64,000 nt of DNA from Mogibacterium sp. (GTDB lineage Bacteria > Bacillota > Clostridia > Peptostreptococcales > Anaerovoracaceae), in assembly GCA_017431685.1 (NCBI GenBank), contig JAFRKO010000033.1:1-64000 (forward strand), written 5' to 3'. The translations under genes were made by a program, and so were the position numbers. Position 1 is the stretch's first letter. Each line of letters begins with the position of its first letter. The notes below the pieces were generated by a model. It worked only from the letters and a program-made list of their open reading frames with translations, searched no databases and was not told the origin of the DNA. Of this stretch, positions 19,801 through 26,624 are shown piece after piece.

Positions 19801-20033
19801 TCGCGGTCATCATGACGCGAGTCAACAGCTCAATGAAGCAGCTGGTAGAGAATAAGATAGCACGTGCCAACGATATGCTGCAGCATCCGAAGGATGATCT
19901 GCCGCCTGTGTCACTGAGTGTCGGTGTTGCGTTCTCTGACAGAGATGATCCGCAGGGTGACATATTCACAGATGCCGATACAGCGCTGTACCGGGTGAAG
20001 GAAGCGGGCAGAAAGGGCTGCCAGATATATTAA
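16833..20033 (+). CDS. REC-GGDEF*-EAL-TM-sensor-TM-GGDEF cyclic-di-GMP turnover protein
   Basis: The protein has 1066 residues. ATG 16833 is chosen because AAGGAG at 16821-16826 precedes it; an ATG 51 bp upstream lacks a ribosome site. Domains in order: receiver (12-135, phospho-Asp in LLDIMMP); GGDEF-like with degenerate RKGGDT (146-286), probably inactive; EAL (310-560) with EALVRW, VNVSR, EVTES, DDFGTGYSS, AEGVET and VQGYF, so a probable active phosphodiesterase; membrane helix (628-650); extracytoplasmic helical region (650-836); second helix (838-862); GGDEF (916-1066) with intact RIGGDEF, a probable diguanylate cyclase. It should both make and break c-di-GMP under control of a phosphorelay and an external signal. 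Neighbouring adhesin and pilus-like genes are plausible outputs. Confidence 0.9.
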   Translation: MLDDTRGMHSIDRKRLILIADDEPINREILREMLKEDYEILFACDGEETLNMMRMHQTTLSLVLLDIMMPVMTGLDVLRTTRTDAVLSRIPIIVMTGEKDAEIESLELGAIDFIPKPYPALGVVLARVRRTIELMEDRGIIESAERDVLTGLYNKEFFYSYVAQMDQFHDADEMDAVLLDINHFHLVNDRYGKAYGDLVLTRLGNTIREIAKESGGIACRKGGDTSMLYIPHREDYEELMVRLADSLRDIEYGDSRIHLRAGVYPRADKTIDPQRRFDRAKMAADTVRENFAKNIGYYDVEFHERQLYAEQLIEEFSAAVSQNQFQVYYQPKFDIRPDVPVLASAEALVRWVHPELGMISPGSFIPLFEENGLIQKLDQYVWEETARQIRDWKDRLGFSIPVSVNVSRIDLFDPDLEKTLQDVLDKYSLSGEEFLLEVTESAYTEDSNYVISKVEKLRRLGFRIEMDDFGTGYSSLHMVSALPIDAMKLDLKFVHDAFRKGGNTHMMEVIIGIADYLSVPVIAEGVETEEQLRALKILGCDLVQGYFFSKPVPAWEFEPFILQRKEAEYEKQAAEASALQLDDIIEIHEEFKEETDGEIKLEKAIAEEAEGDKTDPDALKEEKPGLHLRTASIFFALLALVAAVALMVTEVSVSNGYQKMKLASDRYIEAQIAATDMEAGSDYLTDRVRCFVVTGEIQYLNDFYEEVHEVGRRDKAVMSLEELLNGESSTALENLNAALALSNELIGYEDKAMRLMIEAGDYDPADIPEDLAKVTLSEEERSMTRSEMREAAKNLVFDNSYMHYKDRIRENVRLCTQSLIRSSSQELEKASAQLTVLIRIQTVMTLVFLLVVLGFIVMITAMIRRPLTQIVAHMQNHEMVPPSGVEELRFVTRTYNRILEENNAAREKLSHEASHDALTGLYNRGAYDLWMSNADTEHIALLLVDVDYFKSVNDTYGHAVGDRVLKRVAEILKNSFRSVDIICRIGGDEFAVIMTRVNSSMKQLVENKIARANDMLQHPKDDLPPVSLSVGVAFSDRDDPQGDIFTDADTALYRVKEAGRKGCQIY

Positions 20034-20047
20034 AGCGTGAAAAGCAA

Positions 20048-20076
20048 AGCCGGTCTTGGGAAACAGACCGGTTTTT
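20048..20076 (+). terminator. Intrinsic terminator
   Basis: Stem CCGGTCT (20051-20057) / AGACCGG (20066-20072) followed directly by six T residues, 17 bp after the c-di-GMP gene. Confidence 0.9.
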
Positions 20077-20110
20077 TGTGCAGTTATGACGGGTAAAATG
20101 ACGAAATTTA

Positions 20111-20142
20111 TTTACAATGCAGTACAGTAATTGTACAATTAC
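20111..20142 (+). promoter_or_regulatory. Promoter with palindromic operator of the pilus-like operon
   Basis: The -35 TTTACA (20111-20116) and -10 TACAAT (20134-20139) are separated by exactly 17 bp. The 16-bp perfect palindrome GTAATTGTACAATTAC (20127-20142) covers the -10, so a dimeric repressor bound there would block RNA polymerase. The transcript would start about 30 bp before the lipoprotein gene. Confidence 0.65.
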
Positions 20143-20176
20143 CATGTATATTGTTTGCTGGAAAACGGAGAAGTAA

Positions 20177-21145
20177 GTGCAGATGAAGATAAAACGACCT
20201 GTCAAATATTTGTTGTTCTGCCTCTTGCTTTCTGCCGTTTTTTTATTTCTTTCAGCATGCGGGGGAGGCGGCGAAGCTGTCGCAGAGACTGAGGCCGGCA
20301 CGGTTACTGAAGAAGAGAGTGCAGAAGAGACTGTTGAGAGATATGAGGTGCCGGAATTCAAAGGCGCTCAGTTTCATGAGGATGAAGCTGAAGGGAATTA
20401 CGAGGTGCTTGTAGACACCTCCAGGAGCAGCAAAGGTTTCTTCGGCGTCAACTGCACATCTGACAAAAAAATCAAGGTCCAGGTATTCAAGGATGATGAA
20501 GTATATACTTATGATCTCGTTATCGGAAAGGATCAGATCTATCCTTTCCAGCTCGGTGACGGTACCTATACGATAAAGGTAATGAAAAACATCGCTGACA
20601 CAAAGTACAGCGAACTGTATGTAACTTCTGTGGACGTGACTCTCAACAATGAGTTTGAGCCTTTTCTCAGACCTAATCAGTATGCCGATTATACAACTGA
20701 GTCAGACTGCGTTAAGAAGGCTGACGAACTGGCGGCTGAAGCTGCTGATGCAAATGAATTCATTACGAATGTCTTCGATTTTGTTTGCAAAACAGTCAAA
20801 TATGATAAGCAAAAGGCCGCGACAATACAACCGGGCTATATCCCTGTCCCGGATGAGACTATGAATACAGGCGAGGGAATCTGCATAGACTATGCATCGC
20901 TTGCCGCGGCCATGCTTCGCAGCCATGGTATCCCTACCAAGATTATTTTCGGGTATGTGGGAGACAGCGGTGATCTCTATCACGCATGGAACATGTATTA
21001 CACTGAGGAGACCGGCTGGGTTGCCGTTAAGTTTGAGGTCCATGAAGGAGAGTGGAACCGCCTCGACCTCACTTTTTCCGCTAATGGAGCTGACAGCAAT
21101 TACATTGGCGATGGTTCCAACTATCTGGACGTATTCCAGTACTGA
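20177..21145 (+). CDS. Transglutaminase-like lipoprotein
   Basis: The protein has 322 residues. The GTG at 20177 has GGAG six bases upstream; an ATG at 20183 is the alternative. A lipoprotein signal ends in the lipobox LSAC (followed by GGGG). After an acidic linker and a beta-rich region (about 50-165) comes a transglutaminase/protease-like core with the expected triad: Cys in GEGICIDYAS, His in YHAWNMY and Asp in RLDLTF. Such proteins act outside the membrane as cysteine proteases or cross-linking enzymes. It is the first gene of the pilus-like operon, so a role in processing or cross-linking the exported structure is plausible but unproven. Confidence 0.8.
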   Translation: MQMKIKRPVKYLLFCLLLSAVFLFLSACGGGGEAVAETEAGTVTEEESAEETVERYEVPEFKGAQFHEDEAEGNYEVLVDTSRSSKGFFGVNCTSDKKIKVQVFKDDEVYTYDLVIGKDQIYPFQLGDGTYTIKVMKNIADTKYSELYVTSVDVTLNNEFEPFLRPNQYADYTTESDCVKKADELAAEAADANEFITNVFDFVCKTVKYDKQKAATIQPGYIPVPDETMNTGEGICIDYASLAAAMLRSHGIPTKIIFGYVGDSGDLYHAWNMYYTEETGWVAVKFEVHEGEWNRLDLTFSANGADSNYIGDGSNYLDVFQY

Positions 21146-21180
21146 GAAGCTTATATATAAATGGAAAGGAGCTTATAGTG

Positions 21181-22245
21181 ATGAGTTCTGAGAAAAAAGC
21201 CGAATCCGGGATGCTGAGCTATACCGAGCTTACATCTTTCTTTGAGAATATGGGAATGATGATAAAGTCCGGTATTTCAGCGAGCGAGGCAGTGTCACTC
21301 CTTAAGGAGGAGACTCCGTCGACTGAGCAGACGCTGAGCCATGCTCTGGGTATGCTGTCGGATGATCTTTATATGGGTAAGCCTATCGGCGATGCCATGA
21401 AAGATACCGGAGTTTTCCCTGATTACTCTGTAGATATGATCAGCACTTCCGAGTACACCGGAAAGCTTGAGGACACACTCTTTCATCTCGCTGATTATTA
21501 CAGGGCTGAGGACAGCATGAAGGCGACTCTGGTGTCCGCGGTCAGGTATCCGGTAATACTGCTGCTTATGGTAATAGCGGTTCTCGTTGTTATGCTGGCG
21601 CTTGTGTTCCCTGCGTTCTATGGTGTCTATGAGAATCTGGCAGGCAGCCTCACATCGTCATCATATGGCTACATCAATGTATCATTCACGCTTACCAAAG
21701 TGATGCTTGGCATTATGGCAGTGCTTCTTGTGGCTCTGCTGGCAGGCGTGTCGATGTGGAGGGGCGGCAAAAAAGACAATGTCAGAAATTTCCTCTCGAA
21801 GTTCGCGGCGTTCAGAGAGCTTTTCAGCAGCATGGATCTTTACAGATTCACATCGTGCTTCGATATGTTCCTCTCGAGCGGAGAGCATCAGGATGAAGCT
21901 CTTGTTAAGAGCATGCCTGTAGTGCAGACAGATGAGCTGCGGGCTAAACTTACGCGCTGCAAGGAGAAGATGGACGGAGGCATGAGCTTTTCGCAGACCG
22001 CGTATGAAGAGGATCTTTACGACCGCACCAACAACAGAATGCTGATCCCGGCCGAGCGCAGCGGCATGCTTGATGCAATTATGCAGAAGATACTCGCCAA
22101 CCTCAAAGTCAGCATCGAAAAGAGCATAGGGCATATTGCGAATACAGTTGAACCGCTCCTGACGGGAGTGCTGATGATATTCATAGGCATAATGCTCATA
22201 AGCCTTATGGTGCCTCTGATCGGCATCATGAACTCGATAGGATAG
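21181..22245 (+). CDS. pilC: Type II secretion/type IV pilus inner-membrane platform protein (PilC/GspF family)
   Basis: The protein has 354 residues (ATG 21181; a GTG at 21178 is also possible, both served by AAAGGAG). It shows two T2SF domains with GspF/PilC topology: a cytosolic helical domain (about 10-115), a membrane helix (about 120-145), a second helix (about 170-190), a second cytosolic domain and a C-terminal helix (MIFIGIMLISLMVPLIGIM). PilC proteins form the platform on which an ATPase assembles pilin subunits. It precedes four small pilin-like genes and pilT. Confidence 0.88.
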   Translation: MSSEKKAESGMLSYTELTSFFENMGMMIKSGISASEAVSLLKEETPSTEQTLSHALGMLSDDLYMGKPIGDAMKDTGVFPDYSVDMISTSEYTGKLEDTLFHLADYYRAEDSMKATLVSAVRYPVILLLMVIAVLVVMLALVFPAFYGVYENLAGSLTSSSYGYINVSFTLTKVMLGIMAVLLVALLAGVSMWRGGKKDNVRNFLSKFAAFRELFSSMDLYRFTSCFDMFLSSGEHQDEALVKSMPVVQTDELRAKLTRCKEKMDGGMSFSQTAYEEDLYDRTNNRMLIPAERSGMLDAIMQKILANLKVSIEKSIGHIANTVEPLLTGVLMIFIGIMLISLMVPLIGIMNSIG

Positions 22246-22266
22246 TATTGGCCGGGAGGGCCTGAC

Positions 22267-22584
22267 ATGGAAAAACGCATACGCAGGAGAAGATTGATAG
22301 TGACGATCGTCATTACTGTGCTCATTATGATCGCAGCTGTCTTCGCGTGGGCAAACAAGGCGGCGGAGGACAGCTTTGAGGAGCAGGCCGAGGCTATAAA
22401 GGACACCGTGTCGAGGCGGGCGCTCCAGTGCTATGTCATAGAAGGAGCATATCCGGAAAGCCTTGAGTATCTGGTGGAAAACTACGGACTCGCGGTCAAT
22501 ATGGAGGATTACAAGGTCGTTTACATCCCATACGCGGAGAATCTGCCTCCTGAGGTCAAGGTGATATATAAAAAGGAAAAGTAA
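22267..22584 (+). CDS. Small pilin-like membrane protein
   Basis: The protein has 105 residues. An Arg-rich head (KRIRRRR) is followed by one N-terminal helix (about 10-29), an amphipathic helix and a small C-terminal domain, the general shape of a type IV pilin or pseudopilin. The usual prepilin cleavage Gly and Glu+5 are not seen. Placement between pilC and pilT is the main argument. No family recognised. Confidence 0.5.
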   Translation: MEKRIRRRRLIVTIVITVLIMIAAVFAWANKAAEDSFEEQAEAIKDTVSRRALQCYVIEGAYPESLEYLVENYGLAVNMEDYKVVYIPYAENLPPEVKVIYKKEK

Positions 22585-22585
22585 G

Positions 22586-23029
22586 ATGATTGAGAACAGG
22601 AAAGGCATCGGAGACATAATATCGACGATCACGGTGACAGTGCTGTTTGCGGTCATCCTGAGTCTTGTAGTGTTCTCGGCAAGGGGCTATCAGCACGCAT
22701 CCGAGGTGCAGGACATGAACAGCAATACCAGGGCTGTCGGCTCTTATGTGGTCAACTGTGTTAAGGACAGCAACACCGGAGAGGTGGCAATCGAAACGAT
22801 TTCGGGCTACGAATGCCTCGTTATACGCAGCAAAGACGGATATGAGCACAGGCTGTTCCTGGCGGACGGAAAGCTCAAGGAGGAGTACGTTGAAGAGGGG
22901 ATGCAGATAGACCCTGAGACAGCACTTGAGATAGGCACTACATCAGTCTTCGATATGGATATAGGCGCAGACGGCCTGCTTACTGTAGCTACGGATGAAG
23001 GCGTTTCTATTGTCAATACAAAGAGATAG
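22586..23029 (+). CDS. Pilin-like membrane protein
   Basis: The protein has 147 residues, starting one base after the previous stop. N-terminal MIENRKGIGDIIS leads into a hydrophobic helix (about 12-31); RKG before the helix could be a prepilin site, but the +5 Glu is absent. The remaining soluble part is beta-rich and acidic (GYECLVIRSKDGYEHRLFLADGK style). Tight coupling to the flanking genes indicates a shared complex. Pseudopilin is the likeliest role. Confidence 0.5.
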   Translation: MIENRKGIGDIISTITVTVLFAVILSLVVFSARGYQHASEVQDMNSNTRAVGSYVVNCVKDSNTGEVAIETISGYECLVIRSKDGYEHRLFLADGKLKEEYVEEGMQIDPETALEIGTTSVFDMDIGADGLLTVATDEGVSIVNTKR

Positions 23030-23032
23030 GAA

Positions 23033-23500
23033 ATGAACAACAAGAGAAGCATAGCGTTTATAGTCGAGCTGCTGGGGCTCTTCATACTGCTGATACTGGT
23101 GATCGTGATGATCACGCAGGTATTTGTGATGAGCAGAGCACGCACCATCGAGGCGAGGCACCTTACTAAGGCGGTGATGCTGGCGCAGAGCACGGCCGAG
23201 GCCGCTTCGTCTGAGAAAGATCTTCTGCAGCTGGCAGACAGACTGAAGGGCATGGACGGTGTTCAGTCTGCAGAGTACAGCGATGCGGGCGGATCGATCG
23301 ATATAGTCTTTGATACCGACGGAAATCCGGGCGGCAAAGACTTCTGCGTGGTGCTGCACAGATCCCTCAGCGAAAGAGAGGGAGGCTCTTACGCTTCAGA
23401 CAGCATAGAGGTGTACTATTGCACACCGGGGCAGCATCAGAATAAGATTTACGATCTTAACACCGGAAGGCATTTCAGCGGAAAGGGGGCGAAGTCATGA
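23033..23500 (+). CDS. Pilin-like membrane protein
   Basis: The protein has 155 residues. MNNKRSIAFIVELLGLFILL places a Glu a few residues into a long hydrophobic helix (about 8-32), as in type IV pilins, though no Gly precedes it. The helix continues as a likely amphipathic stalk with Ala-rich AQSTAEAASSE, then a small beta domain with two Cys (DFCVV, VYYCTPG) that may pair. Its stop overlaps the next start. Confidence 0.5.
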   Translation: MNNKRSIAFIVELLGLFILLILVIVMITQVFVMSRARTIEARHLTKAVMLAQSTAEAASSEKDLLQLADRLKGMDGVQSAEYSDAGGSIDIVFDTDGNPGGKDFCVVLHRSLSEREGGSYASDSIEVYYCTPGQHQNKIYDLNTGRHFSGKGAKS

Positions 23501-23886
23501 CGCATAAGACAAGACTCGGTCCACTTGCGATATTCCTTGTGATAGTAGCTATGGTCATAACCACTCTGGCTGTGCTTACTGTAGCGACTTCAAATGCCGA
23601 TATCACCATGGCCAGGAGGTATGCGGATATAACGCAGATACGCTACGGACTCGAGGCTCAGGGCGAGGAGTTTCTGAGCTATGCGGAGGCTGGCAGGGCA
23701 CCGGAAATGGACGGCGTGACTCGGGCTGACGGCGGCTACGAGTTCACCGCAGAGAACGGAGGCTACAGGCTCGAGGCAGCCGTGGCAGGACCGGGAGCAG
23801 ACGGCAGTTATGAAGTCACAAAATGGAAGCTGACCAAGATATGGAATGCATCTGATCCGATGAACAGCATATGGCCGGGATTCTGA
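23497..23886 (+). CDS. Pilin-like membrane protein
   Basis: The protein has 129 residues and overlaps the previous gene by 4 bp (ATGA). One N-terminal helix (about 8-31) is followed by an amphipathic segment rich in Tyr and Ala (ARRYADITQIRYGLEAQGEEF) and a compact domain ending in a Trp-containing tail (NSIWPGF). Fourth of four single-helix proteins between pilC and pilT. A minor pseudopilin is the best guess. Confidence 0.5.
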   Translation: MTHKTRLGPLAIFLVIVAMVITTLAVLTVATSNADITMARRYADITQIRYGLEAQGEEFLSYAEAGRAPEMDGVTRADGGYEFTAENGGYRLEAAVAGPGADGSYEVTKWKLTKIWNASDPMNSIWPGF

Positions 23887-23932
23887 TAGAGCCGGCGCAG
23901 CAGATGCAGACATAAGAAAGAAGGAAAAGTTA

Positions 23933-24991
23933 ATGGATCTTAAAACGATACTTACAGAAGCTATACAGAAGGGTGCTTCAGATATATTCATCATCGCAGG
24001 CATCCCTGTGACGTACAAGGTGAAAGGTGCTCAGGACAGGCGTGACGGCGGCATCATGAAGCCCGATGACATCAATGCGCTGATAGACGAGATATACGAG
24101 ACCGGACGCAGGGCAAAGACCAACCTGGATATGAACAACGACGATGACTTCTCGTTCTCTATAAGAGATCTTGGGAGATTCAGGGTCAACGTGTTCAGGC
24201 AGAGGGGGTCGCTTGCCGCGGTAATAAGGGTCATCAAATTCGGTGTACCTGATCCGGCAATGCTCGGCATACCCGAGAGCGTTCTGTCGCTTGCTGACAA
24301 TAAGACAGGTCTGGTGCTGGTCACAGGTGCCGCGGGCTCGGGCAAATCCACCACTCTTGCCTGCATGATAGACCGCATCAACAGGAGCCGTGAGGCGCAC
24401 ATAATCACCATGGAAGATCCGCTTGAGTATCTCCACGCTCACAACAGGAGCATAGTAAGCCAGCGCGAGATCTTCATAGACACACCGGGATACCTCGAAT
24501 CGCTGAGGTCCGCTCTCAGAGAGAGTCCGGATGTTATACTTCTCGGAGAGATGAGAGACTTCGATACTATATCTGCCGCGATCACCGCAGCAGAGACGGG
24601 CGTGCTGCTTTTCAGCACTCTGCATACATCGAGCGCGGCCAACACCATCAACAGGATAGTAGATGTATTCCCTGCCAACCAGCAGGTGCAGGTAAGAGGC
24701 CAGCTGGCCCATCTCATAAAGGGAGTAGTGTGCCAGAAGCTCATAACATCTGTTGACGGCCATCTCATACCGGTGTTTGAGGTAATGAAATCAACACCGG
24801 CTATACACAACATGATAAGAGAGGGCAAGCTGCATCAGCTGGAGTCTGCGATGCAGGCAGCTTCTGCTGACGGTATGGTCACGATGGATTCAAGTCTGCT
24901 CGATCTGTACAAAAGAGGCGTCATCACCAAAAGTACACTTCTTTCATCGTGCAACAACTACGAGTTCATGGTGAAAAAGGTCGGAGCATAG
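23933..24991 (+). CDS. pilT: Type IV pilus PilT-like ATPase
   Basis: The protein has 352 residues, the normal length for PilT. An N-terminal PAS-like domain (about 1-100) is followed by the hexameric ATPase core with Walker A GAAGSGKST, the Asp box (MEDPLEY), Walker B-region GEMRD and the His box (STLHTSS). Near the C-terminus, AIHNMIREG matches the PilT-specific AIRNLIRE motif, which supports PilT over the assembly ATPase PilB. PilT powers pilus retraction; as the only ATPase in this cassette it may serve assembly too, or act with a PilB encoded elsewhere. Confidence 0.9.
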   Translation: MDLKTILTEAIQKGASDIFIIAGIPVTYKVKGAQDRRDGGIMKPDDINALIDEIYETGRRAKTNLDMNNDDDFSFSIRDLGRFRVNVFRQRGSLAAVIRVIKFGVPDPAMLGIPESVLSLADNKTGLVLVTGAAGSGKSTTLACMIDRINRSREAHIITMEDPLEYLHAHNRSIVSQREIFIDTPGYLESLRSALRESPDVILLGEMRDFDTISAAITAAETGVLLFSTLHTSSAANTINRIVDVFPANQQVQVRGQLAHLIKGVVCQKLITSVDGHLIPVFEVMKSTPAIHNMIREGKLHQLESAMQAASADGMVTMDSSLLDLYKRGVITKSTLLSSCNNYEFMVKKVGA

Positions 24992-25003
24992 GAGGCCGAC
25001 GAA

Positions 25004-26224
25004 ATGAACGGAGAAGCAATCCGTACGGAAAATATGAATAATGCAATCAGCGTAAGGACGTTCGGGGGCTTTTCTCTCAGATACAACGATTCCGAGCTGT
25101 CTTTCGGCACTCAGAGTGATTCGCAGATGCTGCAGCTTCTGCAGCTGCTGCTTCATTACAGAAAGCAGGGTGTTTCGAGAGATCTGGCCAAGGCGGTTTT
25201 GTTTGCCGACCGCGATGTCGATGATGTATCGCATTCCATAAGAAATATCATTTACAATCTGCGAAAAAAACTAAGGGAGCTTGGCCTTCCCGAGAGCAGG
25301 TATGTAGTAAAGCGGAGCGGTATATACTTCTGGAGCGACGATATACCTGTTAAAGAGGATGCCGCGGAGTTTGAAGATGTTTTCAACCGGGCTATGGAGT
25401 GCGTCGATACAGAGCGCAAAGCCGCGCTGCTTACGTCCGCGTCCTTAATGTATGCCGGAAGGTTTCTGGCCGGGAGCGAGTCCGGTATCTGGTGCGTACA
25501 GGAGGCTGAGCGGTACAGAGAGATATTCGCGGACTGCGTCAACGAGCTCGCTGACATTCTGAGGGAGACGCACAAATACAAAAAACTCCTCGAGGTGAGC
25601 ACATATGCTGCCAGGGTGGATCCGTTCTCGGAGTGGGAGGTACTGACTCTGGAGGCCCTGGGCAGACTTGGCCGGTTCGACCAGACCGAGAGCTTCTACA
25701 GGAACACTGTAGACGCCTATGTAAAAGAATACGGCGGTCGCGCCAACAGCTACGTGAGAGAGTTCACCAACAGGATAGGACTCAAGCTGGTAGTGGGGCA
25801 TGAATCGCTCGAGGAGATACAGAGAAAAATAGGCAATCCGGAGGATTATGAGCGCAAAGGCTATTATTGCTCGCTGCCTGTGTTTCAGGAGATATACAGG
25901 ATCACGGAACGGATGATGGAGAGATCGGGCGAAAAGATATTCCTGATGCTCTGTACAATACTCGACAGCAAGGGCAATCCGATGCGTGAGGGAAGCCGCC
26001 TGGAAGAGCTTTCCGAAAGGCTCAGGATCACTATAATAAACTGCGTAAGGCATACAGATACGGTCACCAGATATGGAAACGGCCAGTATCTGGTGCTGCT
26101 CATCAACACGACCGAGGAAGATTGCTCGATAGTATCGGACCGAATAAGCTCGCACTTTATTCGCGAAGGCCAGAGGACCAGCCTGGGTTATTCTGTAAGC
26201 AACATCATCGTTGCAAATCGCTAA
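25004..26224 (+). CDS. SARP/BTAD-type regulator with degenerate GGDEF-like C-terminal domain
   Basis: The protein has 406 residues. A winged-helix OmpR/SARP-like DNA-binding domain (about 15-105; SIRNIIYNLRKKLRELG) is followed by a bacterial transcriptional activation domain of TPR-like helices (about 115-265). The C-terminal region (about 285-400) has the layout of a GGDEF domain, with RYGNGQYLVLL where GGDEF would be, so it is not expected to be catalytic but could bind c-di-GMP or a partner. It starts 12 bp after pilT with a good GGAGG site and probably belongs to the same operon, possibly regulating it through the 16-bp palindrome. Confidence 0.75.
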   Translation: MNGEAIRTENMNNAISVRTFGGFSLRYNDSELSFGTQSDSQMLQLLQLLLHYRKQGVSRDLAKAVLFADRDVDDVSHSIRNIIYNLRKKLRELGLPESRYVVKRSGIYFWSDDIPVKEDAAEFEDVFNRAMECVDTERKAALLTSASLMYAGRFLAGSESGIWCVQEAERYREIFADCVNELADILRETHKYKKLLEVSTYAARVDPFSEWEVLTLEALGRLGRFDQTESFYRNTVDAYVKEYGGRANSYVREFTNRIGLKLVVGHESLEEIQRKIGNPEDYERKGYYCSLPVFQEIYRITERMMERSGEKIFLMLCTILDSKGNPMREGSRLEELSERLRITIINCVRHTDTVTRYGNGQYLVLLINTTEEDCSIVSDRISSHFIREGQRTSLGYSVSNIIVANR

Positions 26225-26252
26225 GTTAAAAACGCATATAAGGAGAATAAAA

Positions 26253-26591
26253 ATGCTTACTATAGATAATCTTAAAAAACTTGGAGCTGCTACTGATGAG
26301 GGCCTTGCGAGATGCCTCGGCAGGGAGGATTTTTATCTCAGAATGGTAGGAATGGCTCTTGCTGACAACGGATTTGAGAAGCTGAGGGAAGCCGTTCAGA
26401 GAGGAGATCTGGAAGAAGGGTTTGAGAGGGCTCATGCACTGAAAGGCGTGCTGTCAAATGTTGCGCTGACTACTCTCGCAGATCCGATAGCAGAGATCAC
26501 TGAAGAGCTGAGAGCGCGCAAGGATATCGACTACACAGATCTTCTCGACAGGATAGATACTGAACTCAGGAAATACAGGGCTCTGGTCTGA
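26253..26591 (+). CDS. Hpt phosphotransfer protein
   Basis: The protein has 112 residues from ATG 26253, which has AAGGAG eight bases upstream. A helical bundle carries the Hpt signature HALKGVLSNV with the phospho-accepting His in ERAHALKG. A stand-alone Hpt relays phosphate between receiver domains of hybrid kinases and final regulators. Hybrid-kinase genes follow directly, and a receiver-containing c-di-GMP protein lies upstream, so it may link them. Confidence 0.85.
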   Translation: MLTIDNLKKLGAATDEGLARCLGREDFYLRMVGMALADNGFEKLREAVQRGDLEEGFERAHALKGVLSNVALTTLADPIAEITEELRARKDIDYTDLLDRIDTELRKYRALV

Positions 26592-26624
26592 TCACTGCAG
26601 AAAGCCCGCCGGGGGTTGAAATAA

